Shown in pieces: positions 8,170 through 17,343 of a stretch of DNA of 64,000 bases (the first letter of the stretch is position 1; each line of letters begins with the position of its first letter). The notes beneath the pieces are model-generated. The model did not search any database. It was not told the origin of the DNA and saw only the letters and a list, made by a program, of their open reading frames with translations. This DNA comes from GAS188 sp963713805 (GTDB taxonomy: Bacteria; Pseudomonadota; Alphaproteobacteria; Rhizobiales; Beijerinckiaceae): the NCBI GenBank assembly GCA_963713805.1, contig CAVQNF010000009.1:62001-126000 (forward strand). Direction: 5' to 3'. The position numbers and the translations under genes were made by a program.

Positions 8170-9081
8170 ATGTCCAACCCATCCTTCGTCCCCACGTCGA
8201 GCTTCATGGGCGTGCCGCGCGGCAGCGCGAATTCGAGCGCGAAGGCCGCTGTCGTCGGCCTTCCTTTCGATTGCGGCACGCATCCCTACCGCATCGGGGC
8301 GCGGCTTGGCCCCTCCTCCATACGCGAGCAATCGCTCCTACTTCGCCCCTACGAGATCGGCGCCGACCTCGACCCGCTCACGGCGCTCGGCGTCGTCGAC
8401 ATGGGTGATGCGCCCGTGCGCCCGGGTGAGATCGAGCCCTCCTTCGCCGCGATCGAGGAAACGATAGGTCTCCTCGCCGAGGCGGGGATCGTGCCGGTCT
8501 CGCTCGGCGGCGATGGCGCGATCGCCTTGCCGGAGATGCGCGCCCTGCACCGCGTTCATCGCGATCTCGTGACCGTGCATATCGATGCCCACACCGATGC
8601 CTATCCGATCCCCGGCTACAACACCGCGACGGCCTTCGCGCGAGCCGTCGAGGAGGGGCTGGTGGAAGCGCCGCGGTCCTTCCAGATCGGCATGCGCGGC
8701 ACCGTCATGGTGCCGGGCGTCCTCGCGCATGCGCGCAAGCTCGGCTACAACGTCGTGACCATGGACGAGCTCTTGAGCCGCGGCATCGCCAACGTCTTCG
8801 CCAAGATGCGCGAGAAGGTCGGCGACCGGCCGGTCTACCTCTCCTACGACATGGACTTCTTCGATCCCTCGGTGGCGCCCGGCGTTTGCACGCCGACATG
8901 GGGCGGCGCCTCGGCGCGCGAAGGCCTCGCGGCGCTCGATGCTTGCGGAGGGCTCAACCTCGTCGGCGTCAACGTCAACACGGTGAGCCCGCCTCACGAC
9001 ATAGGCGGCATGTCGGCCTTGCTCGCCGCGACGGTGACGCTCGGCAGCCTCGGCCTCATCGCCCGCAACCACCAGGCCTGA
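8170..9081 (+). CDS. Agmatinase/arginase-family (ureohydrolase) protein with altered metal site
   Basis: The 303-residue protein has the ureohydrolase fold: DAHTDAY for the second metal motif and SYDMDFFDPSVAPG for the third. Family members use a two-manganese centre to hydrolyse guanidino compounds such as agmatine, arginine or guanidinobutyrate. The first motif, normally GGDHS, reads LGGDGAIALP here, so the histidine ligand is glycine. The usual TPEPGG reads TPTWGG, and the C-terminal glutamate of the E-x-s-P motif is asparagine (VNTVSPPHD). The substrate, or even ureohydrolase activity, is therefore uncertain. The start has a GG-rich site upstream. It stands alone, with no transporter or ornithine gene beside it. 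Confidence 0.8.
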   Translation: MSNPSFVPTSSFMGVPRGSANSSAKAAVVGLPFDCGTHPYRIGARLGPSSIREQSLLLRPYEIGADLDPLTALGVVDMGDAPVRPGEIEPSFAAIEETIGLLAEAGIVPVSLGGDGAIALPEMRALHRVHRDLVTVHIDAHTDAYPIPGYNTATAFARAVEEGLVEAPRSFQIGMRGTVMVPGVLAHARKLGYNVVTMDELLSRGIANVFAKMREKVGDRPVYLSYDMDFFDPSVAPGVCTPTWGGASAREGLAALDACGGLNLVGVNVNTVSPPHDIGGMSALLAATVTLGSLGLIARNHQA

Positions 9082-9316
9082 GGGTGGCCAAAGGGGGCCA
9101 TGTCCGCGTTCGCCTGCGCGCGGGCACATGCCTTGGCCTCCATCGCGGCGCCGTCGTTTCGCCATCTCGCTGGTTTCTAAGAAGCCGCGACCCATTCCGA
9201 GCCCTGGCGCGGAAGCGAAAGGCATCTCGCGAAACGAAAATGGGACGAGACGAGTTGATTGCAGGCGGCCGGCTCGGCTCTCTTCGAGCAGGAACGGCGC
9301 GGGCAAGGAGATGCTG

Positions 9317-10027
9317 ATGAGGCGCGCTACCATCGCGGCGGCTTGGGGCTTCGGCTTTGCCGCTCTCACAGGGACGCCGCTCGCGGCGCAGCAGGGGCCG
9401 GCTCCGCTGTCGATCACGCCTTCGGCGCGGCCGTCAGCCGCGCGCCCTGCCGTTTCCCCGCCCACGCCCGGCGGCGCCCAGCCGGCCGCCACCACGGCCG
9501 CGGCGCCGAGCATCGATCAGGTGAACGCCTACCTCAACGGCCTGACGCAGCTCATCGGCAACTTCACCCAGATCGGGCCGGACGGAACGCGCACCGACGG
9601 CAAGTTCTACATGCGTCGACCGGGCAAGCTGCGCTTCGACTACAATCCGCCGAGCCCGCTCCAGATCGTCGCCGACGGCAAATCGGTCATCCTGCGTGAC
9701 CGTCGCCTGGCGACGCAGGACCTTTATCCCCTGGGCCAGACACCCTTGAAGTTCCTGCTCGCCGATCACATCGATCTGCGCCATGACGAGACCGTCAAAT
9801 CGGCGAGGCTCGAAGGTGATGCCTTCGTGGTGGTCATCGAGGACAGATCGACTTTCGGCGGCACTTCGCGAATCGCCTTGACCTTCGACGCCAAGGTTAC
9901 GGCGTTGCGAAGCTGGGTGGTGACCGATCCGCAGGGTTACGACACGACGGTGATGCTCTCCAACCTCGATACCGCTAAGCGGCCGGACGACAAGGAATTC
10001 GTGATCGACTACCAGCGGGTCTTATAA
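9317..10027 (+). CDS. lolA: Outer-membrane lipoprotein carrier protein LolA
   Basis: This 236-residue periplasmic protein ferries lipoproteins from LolCDE to the outer membrane. A signal peptide ends near AAQ (residues 20-25), followed by a Pro/Ala-rich linker. The LolA core includes LIGNFTQIGPDGTRTDGKFY, RRPGKLRFDYNPPSPLQIVADG and PLKFLLAD. Two in-frame ATGs compete. The AAGGAG at 9305-9310 directly abuts the first (9311) but is six bases before the second (9317), so 9317 is chosen. LolA following ftsK is common in this order. Here they are separated by the toxin-antitoxin pair and the ureohydrolase, which suggests insertion between them. Confidence 0.9.
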   Translation: MRRATIAAAWGFGFAALTGTPLAAQQGPAPLSITPSARPSAARPAVSPPTPGGAQPAATTAAAPSIDQVNAYLNGLTQLIGNFTQIGPDGTRTDGKFYMRRPGKLRFDYNPPSPLQIVADGKSVILRDRRLATQDLYPLGQTPLKFLLADHIDLRHDETVKSARLEGDAFVVVIEDRSTFGGTSRIALTFDAKVTALRSWVVTDPQGYDTTVMLSNLDTAKRPDDKEFVIDYQRVL

Positions 10028-10157
10028 GGGGCTTCGTCGATCAGAGGGCCCGAGAGGAGGCGCGCGCCGACAGCGAAACTTCATGTGATATGAGCGGCGC
10101 GGAGTGGGCGCCGCTCGCCGCAATGCCACCCATGGAGGCCGGGCATCCACGAGCACC

Positions 10158-10730
10158 ATGGAGGGAAGCTTGCAGGCGCGGCCCCACGTGATCATCCTCA
10201 ACGGCGTCGGCAGTGTGGGAAAAAGCTCGACGGCCCGCGCGCTCCAGAAAGTGAGCCGCAAGCCGTTCCTGCATCTCGCGATGGATCATTTCCTCGACAT
10301 GCTGCCCGAAAGGATGTTCGGCCATGCGGACGGCCTGGTTTTCGAGCCGACACTGGACGATGACAGGCCATACGTGAAGATCACGACCGGTCCTGTCGTC
10401 GATCGCGCCCTACGAGGCATGCGTCACGCCATCGCGGCCATGGCACCTGAGGGAAATAACCTCGTCGTCGATGATGTCCTGATCGAGGAGGGCAGGGACC
10501 GTGAATATCGTGCTTTGCTGCAGCACGCCGATGTCCGCTTCGTCGGTCTTTTTGCTTCACTCGATGTGCTCGAAGCTCGGGAGCGAGAGCGTGGCGACCG
10601 CGAGATCGGGTTGGCGCGGTGGCAATTCGACCGTGTCCACCGAAACGTCACCTATGATCTCGAGATCGACACCGCCGAGACGACACCCTTGGAGAACGCT
10701 CGACAGATCTGCGAAGCCTTCGGCCTTTGA
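10158..10730 (+). CDS. Chloramphenicol phosphotransferase-like P-loop kinase
   Basis: The 190-residue P-loop protein begins with a strand and Walker A, HVIILNGVGSVGKSSTAR. It resembles the chloramphenicol 3-O-phosphotransferase-like group: FLHLAMDHFLDMLPERMF, VVDDVLIEEG, and a lid region with RERERGDREIGLARWQ. The group phosphorylates hydroxylated small molecules with ATP. Few members have been shown to act on chloramphenicol, so the substrate is unknown. ATG at 10158 was chosen because the P-loop strand starts eight residues later. The gene stands alone between lolA and convergent genes. Confidence 0.75.
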   Translation: MEGSLQARPHVIILNGVGSVGKSSTARALQKVSRKPFLHLAMDHFLDMLPERMFGHADGLVFEPTLDDDRPYVKITTGPVVDRALRGMRHAIAAMAPEGNNLVVDDVLIEEGRDREYRALLQHADVRFVGLFASLDVLEARERERGDREIGLARWQFDRVHRNVTYDLEIDTAETTPLENARQICEAFGL

Positions 10731-10937
10731 ATATCCGGACGCCGAGGAGGTCGAAAAGCAATTCCGGCCTGCCAGGACCTCGGCGACGAAGACCGCGAGC
10801 CTCACGGTTCAAAGCCTGCCGGTCGCGTCCAACATGAAGGTGCTTCAATGAACAGAAGAGGTCTGCTGCTTTGATCTGCCTTTGATCGGTTCTGCCTGGG
10901 ACCGATGATCGCCGCCTGCTCGCTACACTCGGCAGCG

Positions 10938-11480
10938 TCAAGGCGTGAGCACCAGCCGATTGTCCAGCACCTGGAAGCCCGAGAGGCGCTTGAGGAACGT
11001 CATGCCGAGAAGGCTGATGCGACCAGCGCCACGCGGCAGCACGATGGTCGAGACGTCGCGCACGCGGATCTGGCCGAGCGAGACTTCGCGCAGCTCGGCC
11101 TCGGCCGCCATGACGACGCCGTTCGCCGTGTTGATCGGCTGTTTGTAATCGCTCGGGAAGGGATGGATGCCGGCGCGCTCGGCGTCCTCGGCCGTGAGCG
11201 CCACGGAGAAGGCCCCGGTGTCGACGAGCATCCTCAAGGTCGCGCCTTCGACGACGACATCGGCCTGGAATTGGCCTGCGCGGTCCCCGTAGAGCGTCAT
11301 CGGACCGCCACCGAATGCCGGGGCCGGCGCCGCCCGGACGAGGGCCGCTGCCGGCTCCGAGACGGTGCGAGACGGCGGCGGTGCGAGCTGAAAGACCTGG
11401 AAGCCCTTCACCGCGAGAACGATCAAGACCGCCGCGACCGCGAGCGGGCGACCCGCGAATTTCAGAACGTCGAGGAGCAT
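10938..11480 (-). CDS. Membrane-anchored retropepsin-like aspartyl protease (TIGR02281-like)
   Basis: The 180-residue protein has one N-terminal membrane segment (about residues 12-30) and a single retroviral-type aspartyl protease domain. The catalytic motif is MLVDTGAFSVALT, with the flap region VMAAEAELREVSLGQIRVRD and the second hydrophobic-glycine motif ISLLGMTFLKRL. Such proteins act as homodimers, one Asp from each chain, probably in the periplasm. Targets are unknown. It lies downstream of murB on the same strand with a 124-base gap. ATG at 11480 directly precedes the conserved N-terminal segment; in-frame upstream codons look non-coding. Confidence 0.82.
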   Translation of the reverse strand: MLLDVLKFAGRPLAVAAVLIVLAVKGFQVFQLAPPPSRTVSEPAAALVRAAPAPAFGGGPMTLYGDRAGQFQADVVVEGATLRMLVDTGAFSVALTAEDAERAGIHPFPSDYKQPINTANGVVMAAEAELREVSLGQIRVRDVSTIVLPRGAGRISLLGMTFLKRLSGFQVLDNRLVLTP

Positions 11481-11604
11481 GGCCTCATCCCTGGAGTGCG
11501 AGACGCCTCGCATCATTGCGCATTGCGGTTGCGCAGATATTGATGCCCGAGCCGGCGGTCCCATACTTCTCGATCCACGGTGAACAGAGGGTCGAGGCAA
11601 TCCT

Positions 11605-12567
11605 TCAATTGCTTGCGAACCTCGCGCTCCCAGGCGACCCGGTCACGCCGACGCGCTTGATCTCCCATTCGAGCTCGACACCCGATGTTTCGCGCACCCG
11701 GCGACGCACCTCTTCGCCCAGCGCCTCGATCTCGTCGGCAGTGGCGCCCCCATGGTTGATCAGGAAATTGCAGTGCAGCTCGGAAACCTGCGCGTTGCCG
11801 AGGCGCAAGCCGCGGCAACCGGCGGCATCGATGAGCTCCCAGGATTTCCGTCCCGGCGGATTCTTGAAGGTCGACCCGCCCGTGTGTGTATTGACGGGCT
11901 GGGTTGACGAGCGCTTGCCGGTGATCTCCTGCATCTCGGCGCGGATCGTCTCGGCGTCGCCCTTTTGCCCCTGGAACGTCGCCTCGACGAAAATGAGTTG
12001 ATCGGGCACGGCCGAGCGGCGATAGGAAAAGCCCATTGCGCCATTGCCCAGGGCGATGATCTCGCCGGCGCGATCCACCGCCCTGGCCTCGACCAGCACA
12101 TCCTTCGTTTCTCCCCCGTAAGCGCCGGCATTCATCCTGAGCGCACCCCCGATGGTGCCCGGAATGCCGCGGTAGAAGGAGAGCCCGGCGAGGCCGAATT
12201 TCGCGGCTCCGAGCGCGAGCTTCACGTCGGGGGCGGCGGCCCCTGCCCGCACGCGCTCACCCGGCTCGGAGGCCACCTGCATGAAGCCGCGCCCGAGGCG
12301 GATCACGACGCCGGCGACGCCGCCGTCCCGCACCAGGAGGTTCGAGCCGAGCCCGATGGTCAAGATCGGCAGCTCGCGCGCGGCCGGGGTTTTTTTGAGG
12401 GCGGCCAGGAAATGCCGCAGATCGTCGAGATCGTCCGGGGTGAACAAAAGCTCGGCCGCGCCTCCGGCGCGAAACCAGGAGATCGGCGCGAGCGGAGCGT
12501 CGGCCTTGAGCTCGCCGCGCAACTTGGGCGCAAAGGCGCTGAGCGCGGCGAGAAGGTCTTGCGTCAT
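11605..12567 (-). CDS. murB: UDP-N-acetylenolpyruvoylglucosamine reductase MurB
   Basis: MurB reduces the enolpyruvyl group to make UDP-N-acetylmuramic acid, using FAD and NADPH in the cytoplasm. The FAD-binding part contains SWFRAGGAAELLF, LGSNLLVRDGG and SFYRGIPGTIGGALRMNAGA. The catalytic serine lies in the GGSTFKNP motif, followed by SWELIDAAGCRGLRLGNA. At 320 residues it fits the shorter type II MurB proteins. It normally follows murC directly, but here about 8.6 kb of oppositely oriented transport genes lie between them. No ddl or ftsQAZ follows it. The frame is clean, unlike the main mur cluster. Confidence 0.96.
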   Translation of the reverse strand: MTQDLLAALSAFAPKLRGELKADAPLAPISWFRAGGAAELLFTPDDLDDLRHFLAALKKTPAARELPILTIGLGSNLLVRDGGVAGVVIRLGRGFMQVASEPGERVRAGAAAPDVKLALGAAKFGLAGLSFYRGIPGTIGGALRMNAGAYGGETKDVLVEARAVDRAGEIIALGNGAMGFSYRRSAVPDQLIFVEATFQGQKGDAETIRAEMQEITGKRSSTQPVNTHTGGSTFKNPPGRKSWELIDAAGCRGLRLGNAQVSELHCNFLINHGGATADEIEALGEEVRRRVRETSGVELEWEIKRVGVTGSPGSARFASN

Positions 12568-12662
12568 GAGATCATCCCCTTCGAGAGCGGATAGATGTCC
12601 GGCTTCCACGCGAGATTCAAGCGCGCGACCCGTGGATGCGGCCGATTCAAGCTTGCGATTTT

Positions 12663-12929
12663 TCAAGGAGGGACTTCGCTACCGAGACAGAGACTCAGCT
12701 GGCGGAGTAGCTCCCTTCGTTCGATCCTGGAGTTGACCGGGAAACGGTGCCAACCGCCCTCTTTATGCAGATCGGCGAAGACGCCCGCTGGATCTTCGTG
12801 AAAATGCAGCATGGCCCGGGAGCGCAAGTAAAAGACACCGCGTGCTCTTTCCTTGAGCGTGGTGTGGCGGCGGATGTCCTCCAGCAACGGCTCCAGCGCA
12901 TCGAGGCATTCGGGCGTCGCGTGCTTCAT
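12663..12929 (-). CDS. Small conserved protein coupled to a glutathione transferase gene
   Basis: This 88-residue soluble protein runs from MKHATPECLDALEPLLEDIR to LLRQLSLCLGSEVPP. It contains a distinctive FYLRSRAMLHFHEDPAGVFADL segment. I recognise the look of small conserved hypothetical proteins with an HFHEDPAG motif but cannot name a function. Support for its reality is that its ATG overlaps the glutathione transferase stop as ATGA, so translation is likely coupled, and that the sequence reads as a folded alpha/beta protein. The His-containing motif might bind a metal or ligand. Confidence 0.65.
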   Translation of the reverse strand: MKHATPECLDALEPLLEDIRRHTTLKERARGVFYLRSRAMLHFHEDPAGVFADLHKEGGWHRFPVNSRIERRELLRQLSLCLGSEVPP

Positions 12930-13681
12930 CTTGCACTCTTGGAAGGCACCGCGAGCCGGGCAAGAAAGTCGGGCAGGGGACGGCCTTGCGAGACGAGATA
13001 GGCGGCCATCGCCGAGACCACCTGGCGCACCGCCGGCCTCGCCGTGACCTTGTCGCGCCAGCGCAGGAGCTTGGGCGTCGCCGCCGTCATGGGGGCGCCC
13101 ATGCGGGCGCCGAAGAGCTGCGCCATGTAGAAGGCGATGTCGGCATAGGAATAGGAGCCGGCGAGATAGTCGCGATCCGCCAGAAGCTTTTCCATCTCGA
13201 GGTAGAAACGCGCCGCCGTCTCGCGCGCCGCGACGGCCGTGGGATCGTCCGGCGTCTCCTGCAGCGACATCAACCGGACGATCGGCGGAAAATAGACCTC
13301 GTCCGATTTGTGCTCGATGAGACGGGCACGCGCCCTGTCGGCTGTTCGGCGCGGCCAAAGCGGCGGCTCGGGGCGCAAGTCTTCGAAATATTCGAAGATC
13401 TGCGTGGAATCGAAGATCTCCAGATCGCCATGCACCAGGACCGGCACCTGACGCTTCGGATTGATGCGAAGGACTTCCGGGTGCTTGGGTTCATAGAGGC
13501 GCTTCATCTCGAACGGCACCATGACGAGGCTGAAATCGAGCCCCTTCTCGCGGGCGGCGATCTCGGCCTTGGCGCCGAACATGCTCAAGGGACCGGAGTA
13601 GAGGATCATGCGACCGACGCCCTTGCTCTCGTCGGCGCCGCCGGCTTCGCGTTTCCCGTCACGATGCGATTTCGTCGTCAT
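12926..13681 (-). CDS. Glutathione S-transferase family protein
   Basis: The 251-residue protein has a thioredoxin-like N-domain (ILYSGPLSMFGAKAEIAARE, KRQVPVLVHGDLEIFDSTQI) with the glutathione-binding cis-Pro and E/D-S motif. An all-helical C-domain follows (SYSYADIAFYMAQLFGARMG). A Lys-rich leader of about 30 residues precedes the fold. ATG at 13681 has a GGAGAGG site just upstream and is preferred. A later ATG immediately before ILYSGPL is possible. The enzyme should conjugate or reduce small electrophiles with glutathione; the substrate is not predictable. It is followed by a four-base-overlapping small gene. Confidence 0.87.
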   Translation of the reverse strand: MTTKSHRDGKREAGGADESKGVGRMILYSGPLSMFGAKAEIAAREKGLDFSLVMVPFEMKRLYEPKHPEVLRINPKRQVPVLVHGDLEIFDSTQIFEYFEDLRPEPPLWPRRTADRARARLIEHKSDEVYFPPIVRLMSLQETPDDPTAVAARETAARFYLEMEKLLADRDYLAGSYSYADIAFYMAQLFGARMGAPMTAATPKLLRWRDKVTARPAVRQVVSAMAAYLVSQGRPLPDFLARLAVPSKSAR

Positions 13682-13926
13682 GATCCTCTCCTGTCGAAAC
13701 ACCGACGCGCCGCCATTCACCTGCCGCCCCGCGGAAGGTTCCGGTGCGGGTCGATCGCCTATTTCCCTTCGCATGAACGAAGGGTGAGCCGAGCTTCATG
13801 CACCGGATACTTGAGGGTTCCCAATGTCCATTGCGCTTTGTGGAGCGGCGGATGATAATACCTGCGCTGAACCTTCTTTCGTAAGGCCGATACTCGGATG
13901 GGAGCTGCGTCGTAAGGAGAGAGAGC

Positions 13927-15500
13927 ATGACGGACCTAGGGACGAAACGGCAGGGCGCATCGGGATTGATCATCGACCGTCGCGAATTGATGGCAGGCGC
14001 CATGGCCTTGGGCATCGGTCTCGACATGCGCACCGCGCTCGCCGACGATACGCCCAAGAAGGGTGGCACCTTCAGGCTCGGCATGGAAGGCGGCAGCGCC
14101 TCCGACAGCCTCGATCCCCGCACCTATGCGGATTCCATTCAACATCGCCTACGGCTGGCAAATCTGGAACGGCCTCGTCGAGGTCGATCTCAAGGGCAAT
14201 GCCGCGGGGGAACTCGCCGAGAGCTGGGAAGCCAAGCCCGGAGCGACAAGCTGGATCTTCAACATCCGCAAGGGGGTTACCTTCTCCTCGGGCAAGACGC
14301 TGGACGCCGATGACGTCATCTATTCGATCAACCTGCATCGCGGCGAGACGAAGTCGGGCGCGAAGGACCTTCTGAGCTCGATCACCGACATCAAGAAGCT
14401 CAGCGCCAACCAGATCGAGATCACGCTTTCGAGCGGCGACGCCGATCTCCCTTATGTGTTCGCGGACTATCACGTGCTGATCGTGCCCAACGGGTTCACC
14501 GATTTTTCAAAGCCCGACGGCACGGGCGCCTATGCGCTGGAAAGCTTCGAGCCGGGCGTGCGCGTCATCACCAAGAGGAAATCGGGAGCCTACTGGAAAC
14601 CGAACCGCGGCAATTTCGACAGCGTCGAGATTCGCTACATCCCCGACACGGCGGCGCGGACTCAGGCGCTGATCTCCGGCCAGATCGACGGCGCCAACCG
14701 CCTCGACGCCAGGACGGTCAACCTGGTCATGAAGGCGCCCACCGTGGATGTGGTGAGAACCAAGGGCACCGGCAATCGCTTCGCCTTCGTGGCGCTTTGC
14801 GACGACGATCCCTACACCAACAACGACATCCGGCTCGCGCTCAAATACGGCATCGATCGCCAGAAGATCGTCGACACCGTCTACAAGGGCTATGCGACGA
14901 TCGGCAACGACACGACGGTCGCGCCCTCGACCAAGTATTACGCCAAGGACGTGCCGCAGCGCCCCTACGATCCCGACAAGGCGGCGTTCCACTTCAAGAA
15001 GGCCGGCATGGCGAATGCCAAGATGGAGCTGCAGGTCTCGGAAGGCGCCTTTTCCGGGGCGACCGACGCCGCGGTCCTCTATCAGGAGGCCATGAAGAAG
15101 GCCGGCCTCGACCTCCAGGTCAAGCGCGTCTCGGGCGACGGCTATTGGTCCAATGTCTGGTTGAAGGTGCCGTTCTGCGCGGTGTATTGGGGCGGTCGTC
15201 CGACCGTCGACAATCAGCTCTCGCAGACCTTCCTGTCGACGGCGAACTGGAACGACACGCATTGGAAGCGTCCGGACTTCGACAAGCTGATCATCGCCGC
15301 CCGCGCCGAGCTCGACGAGGCCAAGCGCACGCAGATGTATTCCGACGCGCAGAAGATGATCGATCGACGACGGCGGCATGGTCTGCTTCGCCATCGGCGA
15401 TTATCTCGACGGCTATGGCAAGAAGGTCAAGGGCACCGCGCCGCATCCCCATTACGACATGTGCGATCAGCGCGTTGCCGAAAAGGGCTGGTTCGCGTGA
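13927..15500 (+). CDS. Peptide-type ABC transporter substrate-binding protein (two frame errors)
   Basis: This periplasmic binding protein of the family-5 (DppA/OppA) type is 523 residues after repair. The N-terminus has a twin-arginine-like IDRRELMAGAMALGIGL leader. The mature start KKGGTFRLGMEGGSASDSLD and the motif YADSI(N)IAYGWQIWNGLVE are typical. Two single-base insertions break it, near 14143 (ATT plus C before AAC) and 15368 (GAT plus C before GAC). Both extra bases make a synonymous codon alternative, and removing them restores the full protein. It heads a five-gene run of importer and hydrolase genes on the plus strand, so it probably binds a peptide or modified amino acid. Confidence 0.9.
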
Positions 15501-15536
15501 ACCTGTCCGGTCTTTCGAAAGGCTGATGGAGCGCCC

Positions 15537-16486
15537 GTGCTACGACTCGTCGCAACACGGGCCGGCCTTGGAGTCCTGACGCTTCTCGCCGTCTCGGTGC
15601 TGATTTTCGTCTGCACCCAGATCCTGCCGGGCGATGTCGCCGAGGCCGTGCTCGGGCAGCAGGCGACACCGGATGCGTTGAGGGTCTTTCGGCCAGGAGC
15701 TCGGCCTCGATCAGCCCGCCTATGTGCGATATTTCGCCTGGCTGTTCGGCGTATTGCATGGCGATTTCGGCCGGGCGCTGACCAATCAGCGCGACATCGT
15801 CGAGGAGCTGCTGCCGAGGTTCACCAACACGCTGTTCCTGGCCGGATATGCCGCGATCGATCGCGGTGCCGCTCGCGGTCGGCCTCGGCATCCTCTCGGC
15901 GATCAACGAAGGGCGCCTGACCGACCGAATCGCGAATGTCCTGACGCTCATCGCGATTTCGGTTCCGGAATTTTTCGTCGGCTATGTCCTGATCATCCTT
16001 TTCGCCATCAACTTCCGTGGTTTCCTTCGCTGGCGACCGTCTTTCCGGGGATGGGACTCGGTGAGCGCTTCTATGTCGCGACGTTGCCGGCGCTGACGCT
16101 GACCCTGGTCGTGATGGCGCATATGCTGCGCATGACCCGCAATTCCGTTCTGTCGATCATGTCGACGCCCTATGTCGAAATGGCCTTTCTGAAGGGGCTG
16201 TCGCGCTCGCGCGTCGTGTCGCGCCATGCGCTGCCCAATGCGGCGGGACCGATCATCTCGGTGGTCGCGCTCAACCTCGCCTATCTCGTGGTCGGCGTCG
16301 TGGTGGTCGAGAATGTCTTCGTCTATCCCGGCGTCGGCCAATACATGGTCGACGCCGTCTCCAAGCGCGACGTCCCGGTGATCCAGGCCTGCGGCCTGGT
16401 CTTCGCCGCCGTTTTCGTGCTCCTGAACACGCTTCGCCGACATTCTGGCGATCCTCGTCAATCCTCGCCTTCGGCGTCGACGGTAG
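15537..16486 (+). CDS. Peptide-type ABC transporter permease, DppB-like (four frame errors)
   Basis: This inner-membrane permease is 315 residues after repair. It starts at GTG 15537 with LLAVSVLIFVCTQILPGDVA, followed by the DppB core and the EAA loop in ALPNAAGPIISVVALNLAYL. Frame errors lie near 15692, 15859, 16013 (one base missing) and 16430. At 15692, CGG plus C fits CGG or CGC arginine, and at 16430, CTT plus C fits leucine. The 15859 case (ATC plus G) is one of the few that is not cleanly synonymous. The C-terminus NPRLRRR is typical. It is followed by the DppC-like partner after ten bases. Confidence 0.88.
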
Positions 16487-16496
16487 AGGGAAGCCC

Positions 16497-17330
16497 ATGA
16501 CCATATTCGGACACAAGCACCTCTCACCGCCCAGATCGGGCTAGCGATCGTCGTGATCAACCTGTTCGTCGGCGATATTCGGACCCTGGCTCGCGCCCTA
16601 CGATCAGTCGCAGTCGGTCGGCGACACCTGGGCGACATCCTCGCCGCAAATGCTGCTCGGCGCCGATCAGATCGGCCGCGACATGCTCACCCGGTTGATC
16701 TATGGCGCGCGCATGACGATCGGCATCGCCGCCTGCACGACGCTGTTGTCGTTCTTCATCGGCGTGACGTTGGGGTTCACGGCCGCGGTGATGGGAAAAT
16801 GGGTCGACCTGTTGTTGTCTCGCCTCGTCGACATCATCTTGTCGATCCCTTCCTTGATCTTCGCCCTGATCATCCTCGGCGTGTTCGGCTCCTCGATTCC
16901 TGTGCTGATCGTGACCATCGCCGTGCTGGATTCGACGCGCGTTTTTCGGCTCGCCCGCGCGCTCGGGATGAATCTCGCCGTGCTCGAGTTCGTCGAGGCC
17001 GCGCGCCTGCGCGGTGAAGGGCTCTGGTGGGTGATCCGCCGGGAAATTCTGCCGAACGCCGCGGCACCCCTGATGTCGGAATTCGGCTTGCGGTTTTGCT
17101 TCAACTTCCTCTTCGTCGCGGCCCTCAGCTTCCTCGGGATCGGGGTTCAGCCTCCCTATGCGGATTGGGGCGGCATGGTCCGCGAGAACGCTCCCGCCAT
17201 CAATTTCGGCCTGTTCGCGCCGCTTTATCCGGCTCTTGCGATTTCGGCGCTGACGGTCGGAGTCAATCTCGTGGTCGACTGGCTGTTGTCGATCGACGCC
17301 AGACCGTCCGGCGCCCAGGCTGAAATGTGA
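16497..17330 (+). CDS. Peptide-type ABC transporter permease, DppC-like (two frame errors)
   Basis: This partner permease is 277 residues after repair. The diagnostic LLGADQIGRDMLTRLIYGAR lies near residue 60, and the EAA loop in LRGEGLWWVIRREILPNAAA docks the ATPase. One base is missing near 16524 (after CT in the leader region) and one is extra near 16573 (GTC plus G, both valine codons). The two cancel, leaving the rest in frame. The protein ends VVDWLLSIDARPSGAQAEM, fourteen bases before the ATPase gene. Confidence 0.88.
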
Positions 17331-17343
17331 GGAGATCGCCCGC

